Shown here piece by piece: positions 33,342 through 45,286 of a DNA stretch of 64,000 nucleotides. Where the stretch lies: contig JAGTXZ010000014.1 of NCBI GenBank assembly GCA_018398575.1, forward strand, positions 2,728,001-2,792,000, given 5' to 3'. Below the pieces are notes generated by a model. The model saw nothing but the letters and a program-made list of their open reading frames with translations, had not been told where the DNA came from and searched no databases. How positions within the stretch are numbered: the stretch's first letter is position 1; every line of letters starts with the position of its first letter. Position numbers and translations under genes: made by a program. Source of the stretch: Ampelomyces quisqualis (lineage: Eukaryota; Ascomycota; Dothideomycetes; Pleosporales; Phaeosphaeriaceae).

Positions 33342-35104
33342 TCGTCTCAGCACGATGCGTCCCATCCCTCTTCTGAAAAGGGGATGGAGTAATGAGTTAC
33401 GACCATGAGCAACGGCGTTACGGGCGTTTCACCGCCCCGTCATAGACAGCGGCATATGGGTATATCCACACGGCTTGCCGACTATTCGCATGGCTTGGCC
33501 TTCCTATTCTTTTCATTAATGGCAGCTTTAAATTCTCATGGGTGATCGCGGCGTTCAGGGTGGTATAGCTTCGGATCTCGACCGTTCAGCAACTGTCGGT
33601 CATGATCATTGTCAAGCAACCACACGGTAGCTTGACCTGGGCTATTAGAGGCAGCGCAGTTCATGTTCACGTTCCGTTGTACGCCTGGTATTGTCCTGGC
33701 CATTAGGGACGGCGACCACGATGACTGCGTATGCTTCGCTGCACGCCTGGAATGGTCACTGGCACTTGTTCAAAAGTCTTGATTCGGGTGCTGTGGAATC
33801 TGCTTTCGATATAGATTCCTGTTGTGTTGGCTGGATGTCTGATTACCGAACCTCACTCGCACCGAACTGCTACACGCACTGCGTGTTCTTTAGTTTTCCT
33901 TGCCAACGGACATTAATGTATCAACTGCGGACTCTGGCCATCGAGACTGGAGAAATCTGGACTCGTGTATCGCCATGTGCCCATGACGGCCGATTTAGTA
34001 ATTCTCTTAATGTTTTGTGTCATCATGGCCGCACATGTGGATGTAACCGACCCTCATTAAATATTCACACATAATCCAACTTCATGATATACATTACGAT
34101 TGTTCCACCTTTCCCTTCCCACTTTGACTGTTCCGTCATCTTGATCGGCAACCAATCTGCCGAACGCCACATTCCTCGCTTGCAACTGCCTTCCCAGCAA
34201 GTCAGACTGAGGTCGGCGACTGAGGCATAAAAAAGCACTCAACACGGGATAAACCCAACCCGTAACGTCAAACATGTGAAGTCTCCACACCGAGCTCAAA
34301 AGGTACGGAACACGCGCGGAAACCCCGCTGTTCGACCAAGGTATACTTGCCCCCAGTCAAACTCCACATCGTCCCTGGCCCCCCTTCCGCCCCCTTCCCC
34401 AAACCACGCTATTATTCCCCTCACTGCTTCGTTACTAGAACGCTACACTATCTCCGGCGCCCGCGCCGCTACCGTGCATTCCCCCACGTGCCTTAACGAG
34501 TCTTCCCACCCGCGCCCGAGGCTCTCACGTTAGCAGGTCTTGTACTTGGTTGTCCGTGTTTTCTGGCGTCCTGCGCTGGGTGTTGGACGGAAGAGATTGG
34601 GTTTTGGTTAGCGTGAGCTTGACGCCATGTGGGTGGGTTGTGTTGCGCCTTGTGGGCTCGTGGCGTGCATGACGCGCATGGAAGGTTGGTCAGGTGATTT
34701 AGTGGGAGGGTTAGTGGTGTGGGGAGGGGACTTGGCGGGGTGGTGGGGGGTGATTGGGTAGGTTGAGAGATTGGGCGTGGATGGCATGGGGAGAGAGGAA
34801 CGAGGGATTTGCCGGGAAAAAGTGGTGTATGTTGATTCTGATTGACTTATTGAGTGAATTATTCAAATGCCGTCCTGAAGTCTTGAGCACGTATGAGAGA
34901 ATCACACTCCTTTTGCTAATTCCAACGCTCAATGCAATATTCCAGATTGTTCCCCATGTTGGTCTTGGAGTAGCTCAGTGTGCCGATGACCTGGCTCACA
35001 CAATCGAACGTTTTTGCCGGCTGTCTAGCCATGATGCACCTCAAAGACCATCCATCGCTTTGTCACGAAGCTGCCGTAGCTCCATCAGTGATCTCCTTGC
35101 CTAC
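33342..35104. other. Convergent 3' intergenic region
   Basis: 1.76 kb between converging vosA and the Hsp70-like gene. No gene supported. The stretch 34.6-34.8 kb is strongly G/T-biased on the plus strand and includes a quadruplex motif at 34721-34750. Confidence 0.5.
34721..34750 (+). other. G-quadruplex sequence motif
   Basis: Four G-runs of at least four G (4, 4, 4, 6) with loops of 1, 7 and 4 bases, lying in a G/T-rich tract between converging genes. Confidence 0.45.
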
Positions 35105-37178
35105 CTAGTCGTAATTCGCCGTCACGGTCGCGTACTTCTTGCCCTTGACCAGCAGGGAGTACTCTAGAGAAGACTGCACGGATATCTCCACAACGTAATC
35201 TAGTGCAAGATACGGTTTTCCCTTAGGGCTGCGCTTGGCCTTGAACGCGGACTTAGGGACCTTCCTTAGATCAACCATCAGTTCGGCGACAATGTAGACA
35301 CCCTAGGACTGTATTAGCATGTGGTCATCAACATCTCACAGTAGATACTTGCCTTATCTGTGGCAAGCTTCGGGGCCTTGCTTCCATCGAAAGCTCTCAA
35401 TGTCAGACTAGTCATCTTCTTCTCCTTTGGCCAGAATTTGATTTGGCATTCCACACGTGCATGTGCCGATCCAGTGGTGTCTAGATCTTGACCTTTCTTG
35501 ACCAGCCATTCCATCTGGTTGCGAGCCCGCTTCTTGCCATCATACTTGTCAATGAAAGCCTCCGCTTCTGCGTGCTCCGATGCGAGGAATGTGTAGGACC
35601 AGGAAGAGCCATAGTACCTCCGAGATTTGCGCTTGGTGATGGCGTGATGTTCTCCCTGTAGACCTCTCACAGCTGCACCTCGCACAACGGCAGACCAACT
35701 AGATCTCTTGTCAGTCTTGCGAACTTTCAGCGAAGCAGACCATACTGACGGATAGGGTGGCTTAATTGCTGTCAAGTTGTTGTTCTCCACGAACGCCTTG
35801 ATCTTGTTGTATATGTATGGTGACTCGGAGAAGCCACCAACCATGAATACATACTATACAAGTTAGTTGAGAACTTAAGAGACACTTGAGCATGCCCAAA
35901 GGTTGTAGCATTGGTAAATGATGCTCAGCAAACAGAAACATGACCAGAATGACATACCTTGAGCTCAACTGTCTTGCTCTTCCTGATCTGTTGAAGCTGT
36001 TCACCCAATAGCTCATACGTTCGCCGAATCGGAAATTCGAACATGCTGATCATATCCTCGCTGCATTTGTCAGTCGATGCTCTTTCGGACGCATTGGATT
36101 CGCTCACCATGTAATCGTGATCTCGCCATCGCAAATACCCCGAGCTTCGTCTTCCCCAATGCTATTTAGCGGGGATGGTAGGCGCAAGTAATTCGTCTCG
36201 GTGCCGGAGAAACCACTTTTGACTTCGAGGCAGAAATCCTGCAACATTCTCGCCGCCTTCTTAGACAAAGATGTGTGGGGAACATTCTCGCTACGACATC
36301 CAACAATATCGACAAAGTCGACCGTTCCAATCCGCCTTTCCAGCCACGAAAAGAACGCGCGGTCCACAAAGCTACCTCCACATTGGTCTCCGTCTCCTAC
36401 CGTGGCTTCTTCTACCCTAGTAGGGTTGAGCGAGGCAACACGGTAGGAAATCAAGTCAACTGTACCACCGCCCATGTCGCAGACTACGAAGCCATCGTCT
36501 ACCGCGAATTGAGTGTCTTGGGTCGAGCCGCGGAGGGACTGGATGGTGTATATAGCTGCTGATTCAGGCTCTGTTGCCATGATGGTGTTCTTCAATTGAG
36601 GAAACTCGAGCTCATTGAAACCGGCTTTTCTAACGGCTTCCAATGTACGGTCTTTGGCTAGGTCAGACCACACTGCTGGTACCGTGACAACCAGAGTAAT
36701 TGGCAGCATCCTCCATAGAGTCTTCCCGTATTTTTGGTCGAGATTTTGCATCAAGTGTGCTTTGATCTGAGTAATATAGTCGGCGATTATCTCGACTGGC
36801 TGTTTGTGTACGTTCTGGAAAGATGTAGAGACCTCTCGTTGAATCTTGACCACCTCGCCCGCCGGGCTAGCATCGAGTTGCAATTTGGTCCACATATGGC
36901 GCGAGACGTTGGGTGGAATGAGCGAGCCCCACAGAAGTCCTTCTTTCTGATAGGTGACCTCACTTGGTACTTTCTCTTTGGTACCAATTCTGGTGTGTTG
37001 TGACGGCCAGTTGGTGATGATCTCGATATGCCCGTCGAAGGAGCCTGTGTCTGGAGTTTCGCAAAAGGATACACCTGTGCCTGTCAGTCATACGATCGAA
37101 ACAGCTAGGCGATCGTGCTCAAAAACCAGTATAGGTGGTGCCGTAGTCTAAGCCGACAACTAATCGATTGGTCTCCAT
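35105..37178 (-). CDS. Fungal Hsp70-like ATPase (actin-like ATPase domain protein)
   Basis: Five exons: 37178-37127, 37074-36108, 36060-35958, 35853-35353, 35302-35105; the frame holds through all junctions, 606 aa. The Hsp70-type ATPase motifs are present: phosphate-1 'VVGLDYGTTYTGV', phosphate-2 'FVVCDMGGGTVDLISYRV', and the adenosine loop 'VFMVGGFSESPYIYNKI'. The C-terminus does not look like a canonical Hsp70 substrate-binding domain. This architecture is common to a large, expanded family of divergent Hsp70-like proteins in filamentous fungi, whose role is unknown. Intron 1 has a weak donor (GTTTTT). Intron 4 is non-canonical: AAG/GCAAGT donor with a TAG acceptor (35352-35303), a GC-AG intron. 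Divergent from the coiled-coil gene 393 bp away. Confidence 0.88.
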
Positions 37179-37571
37179 GATGAGGTCGTTGATTTCGGTG
37201 TGGATTGGCGTCAGCGACAATCTATTGTTGCAAAGGTAGAAGTGTGTGTGAGCAAAGGGAAAGCTGATAATTGATACGAGACGAGCTTATAAAGTCCATT
37301 CCATCAACCAAGACTAAGGAAGCTAGCCAGGTAAAGGTGAGAGAACATAGCTCAGCATAAGAAACGGTCGTCGTGGTAAAGGCAAGGATGCGATGAGGGT
37401 CGATTATCACCATCAAAGCTCAAGCGTCATACAACCACTATATCAACTGCAAGCACCTCCCCCGAGAACCCAACTTGTTCCCTCCAGATTCAGATTAGAA
37501 ATTGCGATCCTGAAAACTACTCGTCCAACAAGCAGCCTCTCAAGTTCAATACTTGAGTCAGCCCTGAAGTT
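37179..37571. promoter_or_regulatory. Bidirectional promoter region
   Basis: Only 393 bp separate the start codons of the divergent Hsp70-like and coiled-coil genes, so both promoters must share this stretch. I see no clear TATA box or known site. Confidence 0.5.
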
Positions 37572-39150
37572 ATGGCTCGCTTCAGCGGCCACAACTCGAA
37601 CGAATTCAGGGGGGTAAGTGCGAGTTTCCTGTGCGAAAGACTCGGACAGAGGTTGTGCTTACTATGAATAGAACAGAATCCGACGCGGAAGAGGGCATGG
37701 CCCGAATGCAAATTCTAGTACACCACGCGCACTGCGTAGCCAGTCAAATAGTACTGCAAACACGTCACACAACGCCTATGGAACAGTGTGCAACCCCACG
37801 CACTCAGGGCAGCACATAGATGAAAGACAAGAAAATGTCCAAAACATCATACGTGACTGCGCAGGCGAAGTCCAAAGTGCTCAACAAGAAGCTGAGAGAC
37901 TGGAGTCTCAAACCCGCAAGCTAGAGAATGACAACAAGCAACTTATTCACTCCTGTGAGGACTGGAAGAACAAATGTAGCGACGTGTCGAACCAGTACTA
38001 CGACATTCTCAATATGTACGTCAAGCCTTATGCGCAGATGAAAGGCATTCGCTACACCACCACCAAGGACAGCGAGCAGATACTGAAACTCCTCTATGAG
38101 GATGCTCTCAAAGCAAACGCGCTGCACAAGCAAATCCAGGGCCTCCAAGACAAGACTCAGACATTGCAGGCAGAATTGCTGGCCAAGGTTGACAGGGTGC
38201 AAGCAATTTCCGACGACCATTTCACGACCGAATTCCGTTCTCTGGCTGCTTCGATAAAATCCTTCAGTCGCTCAATCTTTATTCCGGAACACGTCAACAA
38301 AGGGGAACTTCATGCCCGGCTCCAATTACTCACCGATGTTTCGCCACACCACTGGGAAAGTCGTGCCCAGAAGAAGTGTTTGATCGAAGCATGGGTCTGG
38401 TCGATACTTCTCCAGTTGGTGTTCCAAAATCCTTTTGTACTATTCGGAAAACATTGCAAGTCCCTTAACGAGGCATGGACTCAGACCTTTGGGAATGAAC
38501 ATGTGCATTGTTGGCCTTTCCCGACTTCTCGATGCGAGGCATGGCGATGCTCGACTATAGAGCATCTCCTTGAACGTGCAGGGCGAGACATGATTACAAA
38601 CGGAGAGAAGGAGCCAAACTCGCAAGACCTGCAGTCAAGTATGCGCGAAGTTCGCTATCTGGTCACTCAAGTAATCGAGACGCATCTTGGTCAGACATGG
38701 ACAGGCAGCGATGCCACGCATGCTCTTGAGATAGCCGACAAAGCATTCGCTCTTGCATCCCGGATGTTCGTGCAGCGGTCGCGAGTACAGGTCACTTACC
38801 CTGATGTTGGAGCGCAATTCAATGCAGATGAAATGACTCCCATCCTCAGTTACGACAGCGACGATGACGAAGAGAATCCAAAGGGAAGAGTAGCATTCGT
38901 TGTTAATCCGGGTCTAACGAAATGGGGCGACGCGAATGGCCAGAAGCTAGATCATCGCTACGACATTGTGCCTTCTCTTGTGCAGTTGGACACTGTAAAG
39001 TCAGAAAAAGGCCAGGAGCACACGATGAAAGTCGGAGAGCGGAATGATAACGCCCAAGTCGCGGTTGAGAAAAGAGGCGAAGTCAGGCCACACTTTAATC
39101 CGGAGCACGAAGAGGAGACCCAAAAGACTTGGAGGAATGTCTTGTGGTGA
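37572..39150 (+). CDS. Coiled-coil protein, function unknown
   Basis: Exons 37572-37613 (14 codons) and 37672-39150, with a 58-bp intron (GTAAGT donor, AATAG acceptor), give 506 aa. The N-terminus is Arg/Gly and Asn/Ser-rich ('RIRRGRGHGPNANSS'). Residues ~65-175 form a coiled coil ('VQSAQQEAERLESQTRKLEN', 'KQIQGLQDKTQTLQAELLAK'). The region after it ('DDHFTTEFRSLAASIKSFSR', 'CLIEAWVWSILLQLVFQNPF', then Trp-rich) is globular and recurs in uncharacterised ascomycete proteins, where it is sometimes linked to NACHT-like or prion-amyloid contexts, but I cannot name it. The C-terminal ~130 residues are acidic and disordered. The short first exon was chosen because it supplies the only nearby ATG in frame. 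Confidence 0.75.
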
Positions 39151-39558
39151 CAGTGAGATACGAAAGGGCCTTATTCGTATGGTTCGGACACGGAGGAACG
39201 GCCCAAATGGTGCGGAGGTAGAGGAATGCTCAGGGTGCGAGGGTTTGCTTTACCAGACGTGCATCACACTGCAATACAGCCTCAACATGCGAGGCCAGGC
39301 TCTAGCTGATTGAAAGCCAAATTGCGTCTTTCAAGGGAATTGGCAGTTACGCGACACTGGACATGGAGCTCCACGGGCTTCAGAACGGTCTGACACTTTG
39401 GACTGATAGCAGACTGATAGCAGGTCTACTCTACAAGAGATAATTCTGAAATTGGTATAGAAAGATGTGGTCAAGTAAAAGTTGTGAGAAGCGAGTGTTC
39501 ATGTGACCATGTCAGAGGCGCGACGTGAGCCATTCCCATTTCAACTAGCGCCACTTGC

Positions 39559-39564
39559 ACGCGT
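39559..39564. promoter_or_regulatory. MluI cell-cycle box (MCB), distal
   Basis: ACGCGT 234 bp or so upstream of the CDC45 start. In yeasts this hexamer binds MBF and drives G1/S transcription of replication genes. Confidence 0.5.
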
Positions 39565-39731
39565 CGCATGCACGATGGGATGCTGACGCTGCTGGGCAAG
39601 CACCCGCGCGCACGCACGCCAATTGCCTTGTCCGCTTCTCCACAGTCTCACGGCTTTTTATAGTATTCTTTCCCGAGTCACCACCATGCAATAGCCTCGC
39701 TGCACACTAATCACCCTCGGCAAGCCACTAC

Positions 39732-39737
39732 ACGCGT
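39732..39737. promoter_or_regulatory. MluI cell-cycle box (MCB), proximal
   Basis: ACGCGT about 61-66 bp upstream of the CDC45 start codon. Second copy in the same promoter. Confidence 0.5.
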
Positions 39738-39797
39738 CTCGTGGCGCGTCTTCTCCAACATCCGCTTGCGGGACACGCCGATAGCACCACAGACGCA

Positions 39798-42411
39798 ATG
39801 TACCTCCCACGCAGCCTCATCGCTCACCTCTACAACAACCTCATAAAACGGACACATGCCGCTGCAGCTCCCGTTCTCCTCCTCGTCGCCCTCGAGCCCG
39901 ACGCGCTCTGTGCTTGCCGAATACTCACCGCGCTGCTGAAGCGCGACTACATACCCCACAAGATACAACCTATAGCCGGCTATGGCGACCTATCACGTGC
40001 AGCTGACGAGCTGGTGCGGCCGATGCGGACAACAGAGGGAGGAAGCGGGGGCGTCGTGGTATGCTTGGGCGTCGGGGGCATGGTGGACCTCGAAGACACG
40101 CTAGGCCTGGATGTGGACGAGAATGGCCAAGGCGGCACGGGTCATGTTGAAGTCTGGGTGCTGGATGCGAGGCGGCCGTGGAACCTGGCGAACGTGTTTG
40201 GCACCCCCATCAGCGAGGACCCCTCCACCGGGGACCTCGTGCGGCAACAGCCCGGCGTGCAAAAGGGCAAGATCCTGCAGAGCTACCAGACGTCAAGAGG
40301 AGGCATCATTGTGTTTGACGACGGCGACATCGAGGAGGAGCTACAGGCTGAACGGACAGCCTACTGCGCGCTGGAAGAAATGCCCGAGGTGGGCGAGGAG
40401 GACGACTTGGACGACGACTCGGATGATGGAGACGACGAGCCTTCTTCTGCACAACAGCCGAAGAAGAGGAAGTCGTGGAGCGAGGAAGACGATTCGGACC
40501 ACGACATGACAGACGACGAGCGGCCACGGCAACGGCGGAGAAGTAATTCAGTATGTAGCAGGATGAGGTGGCAGGGCACGTCTAACAACCGCACAGGGAG
40601 GCTCAATACCGTCATCTCCAGACCGAAGACCGGCGCGCAGAGGTCTCCTCATCGAGAACCAACTAGGCGGATCCTCCGACTTTTCGCGGTCGGATTCCCG
40701 CAGCCGCTCAGCGTCTCCAGCAGTAGCCGCGCCAAGACAGAAATCCGTAAAGAGTCTCCGAAGACAGCTCATGGTCATGCGAAAGAAGCACACCAGCGTC
40801 CTCGACAAGTACTACCAGCTCGGCGCCTCCTACGCAGAACCCGTCTCCTCACTCGTCTACACCCTCGCCTCCGACCTGGGGCGGGAAGACAACGACCTCC
40901 TGTGGAACGCCATCGTCGGCGTCAGCAGCCTGGAATTATACGGCCGAACAGGCAGCGGCGTCGGCCTGAACCCACTTTCTGCAGCAGGAGGTTCAGCCGG
41001 CTGGAATGGCAACCGAGGCGAGCAGATTCGTTCAGTCCTGCGCGACGAGGTACGCCGCCTCAATCCCGTCACCGATCCCCAGGGTGTGGCTCGGGATGCA
41101 AGTATGGGCGATGCAAGCGGCGTGATCCCCACGAGTGCGCGCTCAGCAACCGACAAGTCCATACGACTCTCTCCCGAACCACGGTTCCTCCTCCTACGGC
41201 ATTGGTCATTGTACGAAAGCATGTTGCATTCGCCCTACCTCTCCGCCAAACTCCACATCTGGAGCGATGCGGGGCAGAAGAGACTGGCCAAGCTCCTCGC
41301 GAAGATGGGTGTGTCGCTTTCAGAATGCAAGCAAAGATATACACACATGGATATGGAGCTCAAACGAGGGCTCCGAGAACGTCTCCTCAGGTTCGCGCCG
41401 CAGTACGGCCTCGACGGTCTGGTCCCACCACCTCCCCGCAGCGGCGACATGAAGGATGGCTGGGGCTTTGTTCGCTGTTGGGGCTGGAAAGCCTGTCTCT
41501 CCGCCATTGACGCAGGCGTCATCCTCGGTGCCATCCTCGAAGTCGGCGACGCAAAAGACCTAAACCACTCCGCCCTAGATCTACTCAACCACACCCAAGA
41601 CCACTCTTCCGAAATCACCTCCACCCAAGAACAACAATCCGCCGCCCAAGAACACATCACATCTCGTTTCTGGACCGCCTACGACGCCCTCAACTCCATC
41701 GACCTACTCACCCACCACATCTCCACAGCCCAACACCTCCACCGCGCCATCCTCCGCACAGGCACCCAACTCATTGAAAAGAAACAAATCCGCCACCTCC
41801 GCGCCTTTCGCATGGCCGTTGTCAAAGAAGGCCCAGACGTCCAACTCTTCACCCACCCCGGCGCTCTAACTAAACTCGCTCTGTGGATCGCCGAAGCCAT
41901 TGTCGAACTCAACGGCACCAAAGGCAAGAACCGCGGCTCCGAACTCGTCATGGCAGGTCTGGACGAGAATAGAGGAACGTACATTGTCGTCGGCCTAGGA
42001 GGCGGGGGCGCAACCGAATCCGCAAAAGAACGCCTTGTCAAACGCGAGGCACGCACCAAAGCCAAAGACGCAAAACGCGCAGCCCGACAAGCCGAAAAAG
42101 ACAAGAAGCGCAAGGCCCGCGCGGCACGAAACCTCGCTGCAGGCCTCGAAGACGACGAAGTCGAGCCCTCTGACTCGGAAACCGAAGAAGACGACTCGGA
42201 ATCCGACTCGGATTCCGATTCCGATTCCGACTCACAGAAGAAGAAGAACAACCCCGGCCGCAACAAATTCGGCAACGCATTCCAACAAGTCGTGCGCGAA
42301 ACAGGCGCAAGAGTCCGCATGGATAGTTTCGAGGCCTGTGTCATTGAAATCAAAAAAGAAGATCTATCCGCCTTCCTGGAGCGCTTGAGCATGAAGGCGG
42401 TCGTCGGGTAG
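39798..42411 (+). CDS. CDC45: Replication initiation factor Cdc45
   Basis: Component of the CMG helicase that unwinds DNA at replication forks. Exons 39798-40550 and 40597-42411, joined across a 46-bp intron (GTATGT donor, CGCACAG acceptor), give 855 aa. The start 'MYLPRSLIAHLYNNLIKRT' and 'VLLLVALEPDALCACRILTA' are the typical Cdc45 N-terminus, followed by 'VVVCLGVGGMVDLED' and 'WVLDARRPWNLANVFG'. An acidic, Ser-rich middle precedes and spans the intron. The C-terminal half has 'SLVYTLASDLGREDNDLLWNA', 'FLLLRHWSLYESMLHSPY' and 'KLLAKMGVSLSECKQ'. Near the end is a basic helix and an Asp/Ser repeat (42190-42233). Two MCB boxes upstream fit G1/S control. An in-frame upstream TTG/GTG extension has no ATG. 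Confidence 0.93.
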
Positions 42412-42871
42412 GGATCGTCTTTTCCCCCTTGCTTTTCCCTTACTGTGTCCTGGGATTACATTTTTTTTGGAGGGCGCGGGGGAGCTTTGATGGTCGACAT
42501 GTAGCATGGCTCACGTAGTTGGGGCGGGGGCTTTTGTCGTGTGGACGTGTCTTTTTTTTTCCTGGATTTCTTGTTTGGTTTGGAATGGGCGGGCATAGCG
42601 TGGCATATTTGCTTGGGTGGAAGTTTGGGATGAGGGTTTCAACGTAGACTGGTGTGGACGACGGACGGGGGTGGAAATATGGTGGCATGTGGAGAACATG
42701 TGTGCAGCTAGGGCCAGGAAAAACAAAGGAGTCTATTCCTTGTCTGATAGCCATGGCGCCACGAGAAGGAAAACATGGAAGAAAACAAAAAACACATTCA
42801 AGAGAGTGGTATCATCAACTAAAACGAAACCCAAGTAATGCAATGCAGCCTTCTTCGAGCCACGACCCATC
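42412..42871. other. Convergent 3' intergenic region
   Basis: 460 bp between the stop codons of CDC45 and the acyltransferase. G/T-rich, no coding sequence supported. Confidence 0.5.
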
Positions 42872-45286
42872 TCACCACGTTCCCCTCTTGCTCATAATCA
42901 ACTCCTCCGCCTCCTCACTCTCATACCCATCGCCATTCGCCCCACCAACACCGCTACTCCTCCTCTTCCCCATTCTACTCCTCACCCCATCCTTCAGCCT
43001 CTTCCTCACCTCGTCCAGATTCCCATCAATCGTGCTAAACGGCTTCAGCGTAAAACCACCAAGATTCGCACTCGATGCATTCCTGCTATGACTCTTCTTG
43101 GGCGTGTGAGGCCGCGAGCTAAAAATATCCTGATTCGCCAAATCGCCAAACGATTCGTTGCGCGGCAAGGTATTCGATGGACCGGGTGAACTAGGCGAGG
43201 CAGGGAAATCATATGTTTCGACGTCTTGTGGTCCTTCCTTCTCCGCATCTCGATTCGACTTGACGCGTGGCGGGGTAGCCGGTGCATCTTCTTTCGAAAA
43301 CGGATCTTGAATAATGCGCTTGCTGTAAAAGTCTTCGTACATTTCCGGTCCAAGCTCGTTGATGATGTCGTTGACGCGTTGCGCGAGATGTTCGCGGCGA
43401 TTCTGCAGTTTGGCTAATTCGCTGTTGGAGAAGGGGTTCATGGCTTTCCACAGGGGACCGAGGGATTTGAGAATGTCCATGGCGACTTCGCCGAAGCGGA
43501 GGGCGCCGTAGGTGACGGTGACGTAGAAGACTAGCTGGGCGATGATGAGGTAGCGCTTCCGGATGCCGTCAGGTAAGTACCCGGCACAATTGTTGTAGCG
43601 GTACCAGTAGAGGCCGATGAGGATGTACCAGGTGTATGCGAGTGGAGCGGCGCCCATGGCGACAAGAAGCTTCCAGGTAGCCATGACGTCTCTGGCCTGA
43701 ACCTTGACGTTGGACGCAGCGAGTGCCTCCTTGGCTTTGGCGATCGAAATGAGTTTCGTTGCAATGAAGACAAGACTGAAGAGCACTGTCCCGGGAATGA
43801 CTAGCACACTGAGGAAGACCAGTTTGGCCAAACGATAGAAGAACTTGCCAGAGGCGACGACAGGATGCATCTTTGCGACCTGCACTTGGTGGTCGCGAAG
43901 CCCAAGCGCTCTGAGCTTGCCGTTGTAGACTGTCACCTCCTTCTTGAGTTCGATGATGCGAGGGTCAGACTTGTACCTTTCGTATCCCTGGACGAGACGA
44001 CGATTCAATTCGACCACTCTTGGCAGCGGAAGCTTCGTTCCTTTGGAGTTGTAGAGCCTGCGAACAGCTTGAATAACCTTGGTCAAACATTAGCTTTTGC
44101 AGCATGATGGAAGTTGCGATGCGCACCATGAGGGTGTCGTAGTCCGGCGTTGTCACTGTGACCGAGATCAACCCTTGACGGACGTTCTCCAGCATCTCTC
44201 CAATAGCTTCTCGCCGTCCTGGGCCGGCAAACTTCTGAGCAAGCTCAGCGGGTACGTCGATGGCTGTGCCGAACTCGATAACCGCCCTGGAGCGAAACTT
44301 GTGCGCGTGGAAGTAGTTCATGCCAACCGGGATGATCTTGAGGTTGCAGTCAGGCTTTGATGCTACTGTCCCGAGGGCCATGATCGCGACACCAGCTGTG
44401 GCTTGTTAGCAAACACGTCTCCCTAGACATGTGAGGGCCTACCTTTCAGAGGCAAAAGGTCGGTGCGGTCATGGCTACCACCCTCAGGAAAAATGCCAAT
44501 GCTGCCGGCGTGATGGAGCACCGTGTGGACCGCATCGTAGACCTCTGTCTGGTCCAGCTTGGGCGCTATCTTGAAGTCTGTCCCCTCGAACCCTTCGGCC
44601 CTTCCTTTCTTCGCCTCGGCGCCCTCGACGAAAGTCCCGTCCTTGGTCATGTCGTTCCGGCCCGTGAGCTGCTGCATGGCAACACCCCCCTTGAAGCCAC
44701 GCTTGAGCCTGATCTCTTCCGGGCCCGTGATGTCCAAAATCTCCGCGGTAGCCGCCTTGTTGTCCACCTTTGGCAGCACAATGGAGCCCCCAATCTGAAA
44801 CTTGTCGTCCTCGAAGTTGGTACCGATGCCTCGGAGCAGGCACGGGTCATTGATGGGGTCGGGGAGGTAGACCTTGCCCTGCGCGGGCTTGGTCATATCC
44901 ATTGCTCTGCCCACCGGGACCACGCCCGTCAGGCCGGCCATTGCGCCTATGAACCTGCGCTTCATCGACTTGTCGGCTATGAGGAACTGGATTCGGCGGT
45001 CGGCTTCTTTCTTGACGACGCGCATGAGCATCAGAGGGTCGACGAACTGCTCTGGTCAGTGCTGCCGCCGCACAAGCGGATGTCTCTCGCGACCTACCTG
45101 GTTGGCATGCGGCGCACACACAAAGATGACGGGCCCCTCCTTGGGCACCTTCCAGCTACTCCTAGGATGCACTTCGCGGAAGAAAAGCTCGACCAGGATC
45201 GAGAATGTCCACAGAAAGGCATCGTACACGTATTTGTTCATGACGGCCAGGGGCTTCTTGCCCTTGTCCTTGCCGGCGCCCGCCAT
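42872..45286 (-). CDS. SCT1: Glycerol-3-phosphate / dihydroxyacetone-phosphate acyltransferase (Sct1/Gpt2)
   Basis: First acylation step of glycerolipid synthesis, in the ER membrane. Exons 45286-45098, 45046-44443, 44395-44127, 44077-42872; frame is kept throughout, 755 aa. The catalytic acyltransferase block I is 'VCAPHANQFVDPLML', split by intron 1. Block III, 'GSIGIFPEGGSHDRTDLLPL', is followed across intron 2 by 'KAGVAIMALG', and then 'IIPVGMNYFHAHKFRSRA'. Between blocks I and III lies the long insertion typical of Sct1/Gpt2. Two C-terminal hydrophobic pairs ('LVFLSVLVIPGTVLFSLVFI', 'LVAMGAAPLAYTWYILIGLY') anchor it. The tail is Ser-rich and disordered ('TPKKSHSRNASS'), a likely phosphorylation region. 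Sct1 and Gpt2 are yeast paralogues; filamentous fungi usually have one such gene. Confidence 0.92.

Larger units (their letters stand above)
39151..39797. promoter_or_regulatory. Upstream region of CDC45
   Basis: About 650 bp holding the 3' flank of the coiled-coil gene and the CDC45 promoter. Contains two ACGCGT boxes and a TATA-like 'TTTTTATAGTA' near 39655. Confidence 0.5.
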
